9,274 bases of DNA from Spirochaeta sp. GTDB taxonomy: Bacteria > Spirochaetota > Spirochaetia > UBA9216. A program made the translations under genes and the position numbers. This document shows positions 1 through 7,174 of the stretch, in pieces. The notes under the pieces are model-generated. The model was given only the letters and a program-made list of their open reading frames with translations. It did no database searches and was not told the DNA's origin. How positions within the stretch are numbered: position 1 is the stretch's first letter; every line of letters begins with the position of its first letter. The stretch covers positions 1 through 9,274 of the forward strand of contig DMKD01000290.1 of assembly GCA_003454605.1 (NCBI GenBank), in the 5' to 3' direction.

Positions 1-819
1 ACACATTCGAAGGTCGGGAAGCCGAAGCAGATATTCACTAATGCCTGGGGACGCGACGGCGAGATGCTGCCTTTGCCCGGCGGGCATGGACAGAATTTTA
101 TTATTCTGTCTGAAATCTATAAATACCTCTATACCGATCTCGGCAAACGTTTTATCTACATCAGCAATGTCGATAATATCGGCAATATGCCGGATCCGGT
201 CTCAATAGCGCTCACCGCTCTTTCTGGACGTGAGGCCTCATTTGAGTTCGCATTCCGCACTCCTGTTGATCTGAAGGGAGGGATCCTCGTCCGCGACCAG
301 AAAGGGAAACTGAACTGTGCTGATATAGGTCCGGCCATCTCGGGAGAGGAAGTAGACAAGCAGGAAGCCTCCGGTAAAAACATCCTTTTCAACTGCGCCA
401 CAGGACTTTTTAATCTGGAATTTCTCACTGAGAACATCGAGTATATTACCAAAAAGCTGCCGATGCGGATAACCGACCAGAACAAGGATGCAGGCATATA
501 CTCACAGGCCGAACAGGTTACATGGGAGATAATGGGCATGCTTGAGAACCCGATGATTCTAGGGGTATATAAATACGATCGCTTCCTTGCAGCCAAACTT
601 CTTATAGAGTCATTGATGACAAGCGGACTAATGCTCGATGATGATAATTACCCTGAACATGAAGATCCGTCGCTGGATTTCAAACACACTGCCGAAATGC
701 TGAATGAGGGATTGAAGATGAACTTACGGGATGTTTACGGAATGGAAGAAACTGCTGCGGGATGGAAAGCTCTTTCTGTCGATGAGCTTAAAACCAAACT
801 CAGGGAGAGTTCAAAGTGA
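1..819 (+). CDS. UTP-glucose-1-phosphate uridylyltransferase, UDPGP family (5'-partial)
   Basis: C-terminal 272 residues of a nucleotidyltransferase that would make UDP-glucose and pyrophosphate from UTP and glucose-1-phosphate in the cytoplasm. The frame is open to the first base, so the true start and the N-terminal nucleotide-binding Gly-rich loop lie outside; the first ATG (64) is internal. Numbering from the first codon, visible family motifs are LPLPGGHGQ (23-31, like PPGHGD of eukaryotic UGPases), ISNVDNIG (54-61, like SNIDNLG), TPVDLKGG (87-94, like TRADVKGG), ILFNCATGLF (128-137) and DRFLAAK (193-199), whose lysine aligns with the phosphate-contacting lysine of RFLPVK in eukaryotic enzymes. 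These match UGPase better than the related UDP-GlcNAc pyrophosphorylases, though another sugar-1-phosphate is possible. It is not the short GalU type of most bacteria. Its stop overlaps the start of the next gene (GTGA, 816-819). Confidence 0.85.
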   Translation, partial: THSKVGKPKQIFTNAWGRDGEMLPLPGGHGQNFIILSEIYKYLYTDLGKRFIYISNVDNIGNMPDPVSIALTALSGREASFEFAFRTPVDLKGGILVRDQKGKLNCADIGPAISGEEVDKQEASGKNILFNCATGLFNLEFLTENIEYITKKLPMRITDQNKDAGIYSQAEQVTWEIMGMLENPMILGVYKYDRFLAAKLLIESLMTSGLMLDDDNYPEHEDPSLDFKHTAEMLNEGLKMNLRDVYGMEETAAGWKALSVDELKTKLRESSK

Positions 820-1991
820 AATTATATTACAAAAAGTTAACAGCATGCATTGCTGCACTCCTGCTCCTGATGCCGATAATACTATCCGCCCAGAACATTA
901 TGGAAGAAAAACGAATTGCACTGATAGGTTTTGAAAACATGGATGAGGGTGATGAACACGATTATTTAACATCCCTGATCACTGCTGTGATTCGGGAAGA
1001 CCTCTCTCATACCGAAGGGATCATCCTGCTTGAGCGCAACCTGATGAGGAAGGTCCTTGACGAGCAGAAAATGCAAATCTCCGGGCTCTTCGAGGATAGC
1101 AATGCGATTCAAGCGGGTAAACTGCTTGGAAGTGATTACCTCAGCGGCGGCGGATTTATTGTAATGGATACCGAAGTACTTTTAGATATAACGCTTATCG
1201 ATGTTGAAACAGGGCGTGTGATTTCTTTTTCAAGCAGAGGCAATTCTGAAGATATAATCCATCTTGCCGCCGAAAAGATTGCGCGTGAGCTGACCGGGAA
1301 ACGCCATTTTTTCAGAACGGCTGAAACCGATCGCCCCATTATCAAACAGGCACTTCTGCCTCCTGGTGAGCTTAGGTTTTTCTCACACTTAATAGATGCC
1401 AGAATATATATTGATGACGAGTTTTACGGTTACACCCCGGGTGACAGCAGGGTACCGACTGAAATAGAATTATCTGCAGGCGAGCACAGCATTGGCATTG
1501 ATTTGGGTCCTAATTTCGGTATTGTAATCGAACCTGAGATTAGCTTCGAGAAATGGCGCGGGGAATTCACTGTTGAATCGGGAAAAACGATTGTTATTGA
1601 AGATCCTACCAGACACTTCAATGACAGGCTTTACGATCTGCAAAAAGTGCTCCGTGAAGATAAAACTATCTATTTACCCAGTGATGAAATATGGGTAAAT
1701 CAATATGATTTCAATTTCACCGATAGATTGGGTATGCCGGTGACCGGCAGTCTTACAATGAACCTTAGTCCCACCGGGACTGGCGGTCTTAATGCCCGCG
1801 CAATGCTGATTTACAACCATGAACGCCACGTGTTCACCCTTGAATGCCCGGCAGAAGAAGAGATTGAATTTGAAAAGACAATAGGATTTATTGATCTTGA
1901 TATCGAGCTTGACTGCAGATACAGCGATAGAGCTGATGCAGACTGGGACATTTGGCGAAATGACGTATATCAGGGAATGCATAGAGAATAA
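816..1991 (+). CDS. Exported CsgG-like / PEGA-domain protein, copy 1
   Basis: Protein of 391 residues, function unknown. Residues 1-25 form a signal peptide (MKLYYKK, hydrophobic core, LSA/QN cleavage), so it is probably periplasmic or outer-membrane associated; there is no lipobox cysteine. Residues 33-160 resemble the CsgG/FlgO fold: IALIGFENMD, LLERNLMRKVLDEQK (compare PLERQGLQNLLNERK in CsgG), GSDYLSGGGF and LLDITLIDVETGRVISFSS. Residues 195-230 resemble a PEGA domain (ARIYIDDEFYGYTPGD then ELSAGEHSI). Residues about 285-391 look beta-rich, match no family I know, and end in WDIWRNDVYQGMHRE. The GTG start is chosen because it gives a complete signal peptide and follows AGGGAGAG (802-809) by 6 nt; it overlaps the preceding pyrophosphorylase stop by 4 nt, implying translational coupling. 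A close paralogue follows. Lacking a partner outer-membrane or curli gene here, a curli secretion role is not supported. Confidence 0.85.
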   Translation: MKLYYKKLTACIAALLLLMPIILSAQNIMEEKRIALIGFENMDEGDEHDYLTSLITAVIREDLSHTEGIILLERNLMRKVLDEQKMQISGLFEDSNAIQAGKLLGSDYLSGGGFIVMDTEVLLDITLIDVETGRVISFSSRGNSEDIIHLAAEKIARELTGKRHFFRTAETDRPIIKQALLPPGELRFFSHLIDARIYIDDEFYGYTPGDSRVPTEIELSAGEHSIGIDLGPNFGIVIEPEISFEKWRGEFTVESGKTIVIEDPTRHFNDRLYDLQKVLREDKTIYLPSDEIWVNQYDFNFTDRLGMPVTGSLTMNLSPTGTGGLNARAMLIYNHERHVFTLECPAEEEIEFEKTIGFIDLDIELDCRYSDRADADWDIWRNDVYQGMHRE

Positions 1992-2040
1992 AATTAGTAA
2001 ATACAGATTAATTTGCATTCCCCGAATGCATAGAGAGTAG
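1975..2040 (+). repeat. Direct repeat of the gene 3' end in the spacer
   Basis: GAATGCATAGAGA occurs at 1975-1987, where it encodes the last residues of copy 1, and again at 2024-2036 in the non-coding spacer. The identity extends to GAATGCATAGAGA(A/G)TA, 15 of 16 bases. The second copy still reads ATG CAT AGA GAG TAG (Met-His-Arg-Glu-stop), the same C-terminal peptide with synonymous changes. I infer a relic of a third paralogue end, or of the recombination that made the tandem pair. Confidence 0.7.
2014..2030 (+). other. Small perfect stem-loop in the paralogue spacer
   Basis: TGCATTC-CCC-GAATGCA forms a 7-bp perfect stem with a 3-nt loop, 18 nt before the possible GTG start of copy 2. No T-tract follows, so it is not a convincing terminator. 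It could tune mRNA processing or translation of the second gene, or be a by-product of the local repeats. Confidence 0.45.
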
Positions 2041-2048
2041 GTAGTAAG

Positions 2049-3227
2049 GTGACTATGAAAAATTTTATCAGCCTTTTTATTATTTTATTCCTTCTTGCTT
2101 TATTAATACCGGCAACGGCCTTCTGTGAGGAAAATGCTGTGCATCTGGCACTCATCAGCTTCGAAAATATGGATCAAAAAAATGAACATGATTATCTCGC
2201 AGGTCTCATACCGGCTATTCTCAGGGAGGATCTTTCCAAAGCCGAGGGGCTTGTCCTCCTTGACCGGAACAGCATGAACAGTCTGCTCGAAGAGCAGAAA
2301 CTGCAGATCTCAGGCCTTTTTGAAGAATCTGAGGCAGTTGAAGCCGGAAAACTACTCGGCAGCGATTACCTTGCCGGCGGCAGTTTCGTAGTAATTGGGA
2401 CAGAAGTACTGCTTGATGTGACTCTAATCGACGTTAGAACATCGGAAATCCTTTCATTCTCCAGCAGAGGAGACACCGAGGACATAATTCATACAGCTGC
2501 TGAAAAAATAACACGTAAACTCACCGGGGAAATGACCTTATTCCGAACTGCCGATTCCGCTATACCTATATTGAAGCAGGAACTTCTGCCACCGGGCACC
2601 CTTAAACTTTTCTCGCCGCTAATCAGGGCACGTATCTATATTGATGACGAATTCTACGGATACACCATTGGCAATTCAACAATTCCAATAGAGATTGAGC
2701 TGCAGCCGGGACTTCATACTGTAAAAACAGATCTCGGCAGTGAGTTTGGAGTAATCATTGAACCGGAGATAAAATTTGAGAGATGGCTGAAGGAATTCAC
2801 AGTAAAATCAGGCAAATCTATTGTTCTCGAAGATCCTACCCGTCACTTCAACGACAGGCTCCACCGCCTGCATCATGTACTTCGCGACAGTCACACCTTC
2901 TATCTCCCCGATTCAGAAGACTACCACAAAGAGTGGACCTTCAGCTTTGTTGATCGAATGGGAGAAAACGTTGGAGGCTCGTTTACCATGCATATATTTC
3001 CTGATAATAACGGAAGTGCAACAGCTGAAGTTCTACTGGTGTATAATCATGAACGCAAGGCTTACACTCTTGAGTGCCTCAAAGATAAAAAAGTCGAGTT
3101 TGACGAAACTGTAGGATTATTGGATCTGGATATTGAACTAAACGCCAGATACCCCGGCAGAGTTTCCGCCTCCTGGGATATCGGCCGCAACGATATCTAC
3201 CAGGGACTGCACCGCGAAGAACAGTGA
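2049..3227 (+). CDS. Exported CsgG-like / PEGA-domain protein, copy 2
   Basis: Paralogue of the preceding gene, 392 residues, collinear over almost the whole length; by eye 29 of the first 50 mature residues are identical. It has a signal peptide (MKNFISLF... to about ATAFC/EEN). The cysteine there is preceded by Phe, a poor lipobox, so a lipoprotein is unlikely though not excluded. The CsgG/FlgO-like part keeps LALISFENMD, LLDRNSMNSLLEEQK, GSDYLAGG and LLDVTLIDVRTSEIL. The PEGA-like part has ARIYIDDEFYGYTIGN, losing the usual Thr-Pro. The C-terminal region keeps YNHER, TLEC, LDLDIEL and WDIGRNDIYQG. Two starts are possible: GTG 2049, 7 nt after GAGAGTAGG, or ATG 2055, 5 nt after AAGG (2046-2049); the ATG gives 390 residues and a more typical signal peptide. 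It probably shares a transcript with copy 1 and ends in the terminator that overlaps its stop codon. Confidence 0.85.
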   Translation: MTMKNFISLFIILFLLALLIPATAFCEENAVHLALISFENMDQKNEHDYLAGLIPAILREDLSKAEGLVLLDRNSMNSLLEEQKLQISGLFEESEAVEAGKLLGSDYLAGGSFVVIGTEVLLDVTLIDVRTSEILSFSSRGDTEDIIHTAAEKITRKLTGEMTLFRTADSAIPILKQELLPPGTLKLFSPLIRARIYIDDEFYGYTIGNSTIPIEIELQPGLHTVKTDLGSEFGVIIEPEIKFERWLKEFTVKSGKSIVLEDPTRHFNDRLHRLHHVLRDSHTFYLPDSEDYHKEWTFSFVDRMGENVGGSFTMHIFPDNNGSATAEVLLVYNHERKAYTLECLKDKKVEFDETVGLLDLDIELNARYPGRVSASWDIGRNDIYQGLHREEQ

Positions 3228-3253
3228 AACCGAAGGGAATCACTGCTTTTTTT
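3222..3253 (+). terminator. Intrinsic terminator overlapping the copy 2 stop codon
   Basis: CAGTGA (3222-3227, containing the TGA stop) pairs with TCACTG (3240-3245); inside, CC (3230-3231) can pair with GG (3235-3236) around a GAA loop. One C and then seven T follow (3247-3253). The stem is short, but the layout and T-run fit rho-independent termination of the + strand cluster just before the convergent dppF end at 3263. Confidence 0.65.
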
Positions 3254-3262
3254 GCATAATTT

Positions 3263-4228
3263 CTAATATAAATGGCAGGCAGTAAAATGCCCGGGGGCCG
3301 CCTCTTTCATTTCAGGATATTCTTTCATACAAATATCTTTCTTAAACGGACATCGCGGATGAAAATGACAGCCTGTCGGCGGATTGATCGGTGAGGGCAC
3401 ATCTCCCATCACAATTTGTTTTTTATTCTCCCTGCCGCGGGGATCGGTACTGGGGAATGCCGAAAACAATGCCTGTGTATATGGGTGAAGATGATTCTTC
3501 ATCAATTCCGATTTGTCGGCATATTCCACAATTCGTCCGAGGTACATCACCATTATACGGTTGGAAATAAATTCGACAACTGAGAGATCATGTGCAATAA
3601 AGAGATACGTAAAGCTATAGCGCTCCTGCAAATCCAGGAGGAGGTTGAGGATTTGCGCCTGGACTGACACATCGAGTGCCGAGACTGCTTCATCACAGAC
3701 AATGAACTCCGGGTTTAGAGTCAGAGCTCGGGCAATACCGATGCGCTGTCGTTGCCCGCCTGAAAACTGGTGAGGAAAGCGGCCTTTATATTTCGGGTTC
3801 AGTCCAATTTCATCAAGAAGAGCATCTATCCGTGCTGATATTTCATTACTCTGACAGACATTATGAATTCTTAGAGGCTGCTCCAATATTGAACTCACCT
3901 TCTTTCGCGGATTCAGCGAACTGTAAGGATCCTGAAAGATCATCTGCATTGATGTTCTGGCCTTCTTCAGCTCAGACTTCGACAGCGAATAGATGTCAGT
4001 ACCTTTGTATTTTACAAGACCCTCTGTTTTTTCCTCAAGCCTTAAAACTGTTCTTCCAAGTGTTGATTTTCCGCATCCTGATTCACCGACGACCCCCAGG
4101 ATTTCCCCTTCATGGACATCAAAACTGACCCCGTCAACAGCCTTTAATATCGCCTTTTTTTCCTGCATATTTTCCGGCTGTATCGCAAAATGTGTTTTAA
4201 GATCATTTACTTCAAGTATTTTATTCAT
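3263..4228 (-). CDS. dppF: Dipeptide ABC transporter ATP-binding protein DppF
   Basis: Second ATPase subunit of the peptide importer, on the cytoplasmic face of the membrane with DppD. In the 321-residue product one sees Walker A GESGCGKS (48-55), Q-loop IFQDPYSSLNP (Q99), signature FSGGQRQR (155-162), Walker B FIVCDE (175-180), the D-loop SALD and switch His213 (IAHD). The C-terminal oligopeptide-transporter extension contains Cys287, Cys293, Cys300 and Cys318. Length is normal for the family. The start is ATG 4228, 5 nt after GAGGG; an in-frame TTG at 4240 would extend it by four residues but overlaps that ribosome binding site. The ATG overlaps the dppD stop (ATGAATAA, 8 nt), so the two ATPases are probably translationally coupled. 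This is the last gene of the operon. Family assignment is firm; dipeptide specificity comes from the neighbouring dppA. Confidence 0.93.
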   Translation of the reverse strand: MNKILEVNDLKTHFAIQPENMQEKKAILKAVDGVSFDVHEGEILGVVGESGCGKSTLGRTVLRLEEKTEGLVKYKGTDIYSLSKSELKKARTSMQMIFQDPYSSLNPRKKVSSILEQPLRIHNVCQSNEISARIDALLDEIGLNPKYKGRFPHQFSGGQRQRIGIARALTLNPEFIVCDEAVSALDVSVQAQILNLLLDLQERYSFTYLFIAHDLSVVEFISNRIMVMYLGRIVEYADKSELMKNHLHPYTQALFSAFPSTDPRGRENKKQIVMGDVPSPINPPTGCHFHPRCPFKKDICMKEYPEMKEAAPGHFTACHLY

Positions 4229-5225
4229 ATTTACCCTCAAGATGACACCAGATTGAATGACCGGGACTTAGTTCAGTGCGCTCAGGAAAACTCTGCCGAC
4301 ATATATCTGTTGCATATTCGCAGCGATTCTCAAACGGGCACCAACCCTTAATCGTTAAAAGATCTGGCACCTGTCCCTTAATGGCCTCAAGCCTCTTCTC
4401 TCCCCGATACTTTTCATTCGAGGGCAAGGAGTTCAGCAGACCAAGGGTATAGGGATGCCTGGGATTCTCAAAGAGATCATTAACATCAGCCTCTTCAACC
4501 TTGCGGCCGGCATACATAACAACAACCCGATCTGCTGTCTCTGCGACAACTCCCATATCATGGGTAATCAGCAGCACACTCATCTCAATCTCAGTCTTAA
4601 GTTCTGCGAGAAGCCGTAGAATTTGAGCCTGTATTGTAACATCAAGGGCCGTTGTAGGCTCATCAGCTATCATTAATCCCGGATTTGGTGATGCAAGCGC
4701 CATAGCTATCATCGCACGTTGCCTCATTCCTCCGGAGAGCTGATGAGGATATGAGCGGGCCTGCTTCTCCGGTGACGGAATTTTTACAAGCTCCAGCAGT
4801 TTAACGGCTCTCTCCCAGGACTCGTCTTTTTTAAGACCGTGATGGGTTCTAAATACATCCGCAATCTGCTCACCGATTTGGAAAACCGGATTGAGGCTCG
4901 TCATTGGTTCCTGAAAGATCATACTTATACGATCACCCCGGTAGGCTCTTATCTCTTTTTCACTCAGCTTGAGCAGATCCTTTCCCTCAAAAAAGATTTC
5001 TCCGTTATCTATCTTTCCGGGCGGCATTGGTATAAGCTGATTTATAGAATGCGCCGTTACCGATTTTCCGCACCCAGATTCACCAACGAGGGCGAGGGTT
5101 TCTCCCTTTTTTATATCAAACGAGACAGATCGCACGGCCTGGACAATTCCGCGGTAGGTGTAAAAATTTACCTCTAGATCTTTAATAGACAGAAGGATTT
5201 CATCATTGTTCATTTTTTCAGTCAT
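4221..5225 (-). CDS. dppD: Dipeptide ABC transporter ATP-binding protein DppD
   Basis: First ATPase of the importer, 334 residues. Walker A GESGCGKS (48-55), Q-loop IFQEPMTSLNP (Q105), signature LSGGMRQR (163-170), Walker B LMIADEP (184-190), D-loop TALD and switch His222 (ITHD) are all intact, so it should hydrolyse ATP. PHQLSGGMRQRAMIAMAL is typical of the DppD/OppD branch. The C-terminal extension has Cys296, Cys302, Cys309 and Cys327, the pattern that ligates an iron-sulfur cluster in some characterised homologues. The ATG at 5225 is preferred because AGGG lies 7 nt upstream; the next in-frame ATG (5213) has no such site. It begins 9 nt after the dppC stop and overlaps dppF. Confidence 0.93.
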   Translation of the reverse strand: MTEKMNNDEILLSIKDLEVNFYTYRGIVQAVRSVSFDIKKGETLALVGESGCGKSVTAHSINQLIPMPPGKIDNGEIFFEGKDLLKLSEKEIRAYRGDRISMIFQEPMTSLNPVFQIGEQIADVFRTHHGLKKDESWERAVKLLELVKIPSPEKQARSYPHQLSGGMRQRAMIAMALASPNPGLMIADEPTTALDVTIQAQILRLLAELKTEIEMSVLLITHDMGVVAETADRVVVMYAGRKVEEADVNDLFENPRHPYTLGLLNSLPSNEKYRGEKRLEAIKGQVPDLLTIKGWCPFENRCEYATDICRQSFPERTELSPGHSIWCHLEGKYE

Positions 5226-5234
5226 AATCTATCC

Positions 5235-6134
5235 CTAATCCCTCAGCTTCGGATCGAGCATATCACGCAGACCGTCGCCGAACAGGTTGAATCCAAGTAC
5301 GGCAAGAAGTGTAGCAATACCCGGGAAGGTTACAATCCACCAGGCAGTTGTAATAAATTCACGCGAGCTGGCTATCATAAGTCCCCACTCAGGAGTAGGC
5401 GGCTGCGCTCCAAGCCCCAGAAACGACAGGGCTGCTGAACTGAGGATCGCTTCACCGACACCGAGAGTGGCTTGAACCGAGATGGGAGCAAGGCAATTCG
5501 GCAGGATTGAACGAAACATCAGCTCAAGATCAGATGCACCAAGGGAACGTTCAGCTGTAACATAGTCAGCTTCCTTCTCAGCAAGCACACTCGCACGAAC
5601 CATCCGGACATATTGTGGAATCTGACTTATACCGATTGCTATCATAGCATTTGTAAGTGACGGACCGAGGATGGCTACGATTACTATCGTCAGAAGCACA
5701 TACGGAAAGGCAAGCATTATATCTATAAGTCTCATTACTATCCTATCAAGCCATCCGCCGTAATACCCCGATATCACACCGATAAGGATGCCGAAAACAA
5801 GCGCTATACCGACACTGACAACTCCGATAATCATCGATATTCTACCGCCGTAGATTATGCGGCTTAAGAGGTCACGCCCAAGGTCGTCAGCTCCGAGGAT
5901 ATATCCCTCGGTAAGAGGTGCCGATTTTCTTAAACTTATATTCTGCTCAAGCGGATCATGCGGTGCAATGACAGGCGCGAGTAAGGCTGTCATTAAAAAC
6001 AAAATAATAATTACAAGTCCCGCGATCGCGCCCTTATTCTTTCGCAGCTGATGAAGGGCTTCCTGAACCCTACCGGGTTCTTTATCCATAGTTTCCTGCA
6101 GTTTTTCCGCAGGCATTATATTTTCACTCATCAT
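5235..6134 (-). CDS. dppC: Dipeptide ABC transporter permease DppC
   Basis: Inner-membrane permease that pairs with DppB to form the translocation path, 299 residues, normal length. After a hydrophilic N-terminus (about 35 residues) come a first membrane helix (36-57), the conserved GADDLGRDLLSRIIYGGRIS block (81-100) and further helices near 98-123, 139-157, 215-240 and 265-285. The EAA coupling loop that docks on the ATPase is DYVTAERSLGASDLELMF and following residues to ILPN (190-213). The start may be the first ATG (6134) or the adjacent second one (6131); AGGA sits 4 or 7 nt upstream respectively, so the second is slightly better placed. The gene lies 6 nt after dppB and 9 nt before dppD, within one transcription unit. 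Confidence 0.93.
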   Translation of the reverse strand: MMSENIMPAEKLQETMDKEPGRVQEALHQLRKNKGAIAGLVIIILFLMTALLAPVIAPHDPLEQNISLRKSAPLTEGYILGADDLGRDLLSRIIYGGRISMIIGVVSVGIALVFGILIGVISGYYGGWLDRIVMRLIDIMLAFPYVLLTIVIVAILGPSLTNAMIAIGISQIPQYVRMVRASVLAEKEADYVTAERSLGASDLELMFRSILPNCLAPISVQATLGVGEAILSSAALSFLGLGAQPPTPEWGLMIASSREFITTAWWIVTFPGIATLLAVLGFNLFGDGLRDMLDPKLRD

Positions 6135-6140
6135 CCCTTC

Positions 6141-7157
6141 CTATTGCAGCCTTATCTTGGGATTAACTATCGTATAAAGAATATCGACAACAAGATTTAT
6201 CAAAACAAAGGTTGTCGATATTATAACGACTCCGCCTTGAACTGCAGGATAGTCACGGGCTTCTATGGCATGATAAAGCCATTTCCCTATGCCGGGCCAG
6301 GCAAATATTGTCTCAGTCAGGATAGCTCCGGAAAGCAGAAGACCGAACTGCAGGCCTATGATGGTGATTACCGGCAGCAGCGCATTTTTCAATGCATAAC
6401 GGTATACGACGCGACGTTCCTTAATACCAGCCGAACGGGCAGTTTTAATATAGTCCTGCTTGAGAACCTCAAGCATACTGCTTCGGGTAACACGTGCAAT
6501 AATTGCAAGGGGAATTGTAGCAAGCGCAACAGCAGGCAGAACAAGATGCTTTAAAGCTGAACCGAGATACTTGGGGTCACCTTCTCTGAAAAGAAGGATA
6601 ATAGCATCTACTACATAAAAGTTTGTTATTGCTTCAAAATAATATCGAACATTCATTCGGCCGCCGGTCGGCAGCAGATCGAAACTTACTGAAAATATCA
6701 TAATCAGAACGAGCGCAAGCCAGAATACCGGCATTGAAACGCCGAAAAGAGCACCAACCATGGAAGAATAATCAATCCACGTATTTTTACGCGTGGCTGA
6801 TAACACTCCGATAATGATGCCTAAAACTGTCGCAAATATCATTGCAAAAAATGCGAGTTCGATTGTTGCCGGAAAAAGGTTTTTAATCTCTTCCATAACC
6901 GGTCTGCCGGATTTTATTGATTTTCCGAAATCAAATTTGACCACCCGTTTCAGGTATAAGCCATACTGAACTCCAAGCGGTTCATCAAGCCCAAGGTCAG
7001 CACGCAGTGCTTCAAGCTGCTGTTTATTTGCCCGTTCACCGAGCATAACCCGCGCCGGATCACCGGGCGACAAAGCTATCATAAAAAAAACAAGGGTAAC
7101 GACCCCGAGTAATGTCGGGATAAGAAGCGAAAGCCTCTTTAATATAAATCTTCCCAT
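6141..7157 (-). CDS. dppB: Dipeptide ABC transporter permease DppB
   Basis: Inner-membrane permease, 338 residues, normal length for DppB/OppB. It starts with the family's MGRFILKRLSLLIPTLLGV and first membrane helix (about 9-29), followed by the periplasmic SPGDPARVMLGERA segment and GLDEPLGVQYGLYL. Further helices lie near 99-121, 134-156, 203-223, 262-285 and 307-330. The EAA loop is DYIKTARSAGIKERRVVY to NALLP (235-262). The stretch at 168-200 (NFYVVDAI...) is the insertion usual in DppB rather than OppB. ATG 7157 follows AAGG by 8 nt. It is separated from dppA by a terminator hairpin, so it probably depends on read-through from the dppA promoter. Confidence 0.93.
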   Translation of the reverse strand: MGRFILKRLSLLIPTLLGVVTLVFFMIALSPGDPARVMLGERANKQQLEALRADLGLDEPLGVQYGLYLKRVVKFDFGKSIKSGRPVMEEIKNLFPATIELAFFAMIFATVLGIIIGVLSATRKNTWIDYSSMVGALFGVSMPVFWLALVLIMIFSVSFDLLPTGGRMNVRYYFEAITNFYVVDAIILLFREGDPKYLGSALKHLVLPAVALATIPLAIIARVTRSSMLEVLKQDYIKTARSAGIKERRVVYRYALKNALLPVITIIGLQFGLLLSGAILTETIFAWPGIGKWLYHAIEARDYPAVQGGVVIISTTFVLINLVVDILYTIVNPKIRLQ

Positions 7158-7174
7158 TAAAAATACCTTAATAT

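Noticed and set aside
64..66. ATG as the start of the pyrophosphorylase
   Set aside because: The frame is open upstream to base 1, coding for residues that continue the family match, and the nucleotide-binding N-terminus is missing.
156..596. 146-codon open frame on the - strand opposite the pyrophosphorylase
   Set aside because: It lies wholly inside a recognisable conserved gene and its translation shows no family motif; a shadow frame.
816..1991. Curli-type secretion channel
   Set aside because: Only the N-terminal domain resembles CsgG; there are no curlin or CsgE/F-like genes nearby and no lipid-anchor cysteine.
2040..2060. Copy 2 as a lipoprotein because of a cysteine at the signal peptide end
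   Set aside because: The residue before the cysteine is Phe (TAFC), which does not fit a lipobox, even a relaxed spirochaetal one.
4229..4240. TTG start for dppF extending the protein by four residues
   Set aside because: The TTG overlaps the GAGGG ribosome binding site that serves the ATG at 4228.
4839..5177. 112-codon + strand frame opposite dppD
   Set aside because: It is antisense to well-conserved ATPase motifs and has no recognisable protein features.
6051..6554. 167-codon + strand frame opposite dppC and dppB
   Set aside because: It spans the junction of two clear permease genes and its translation is low-quality; a shadow frame.
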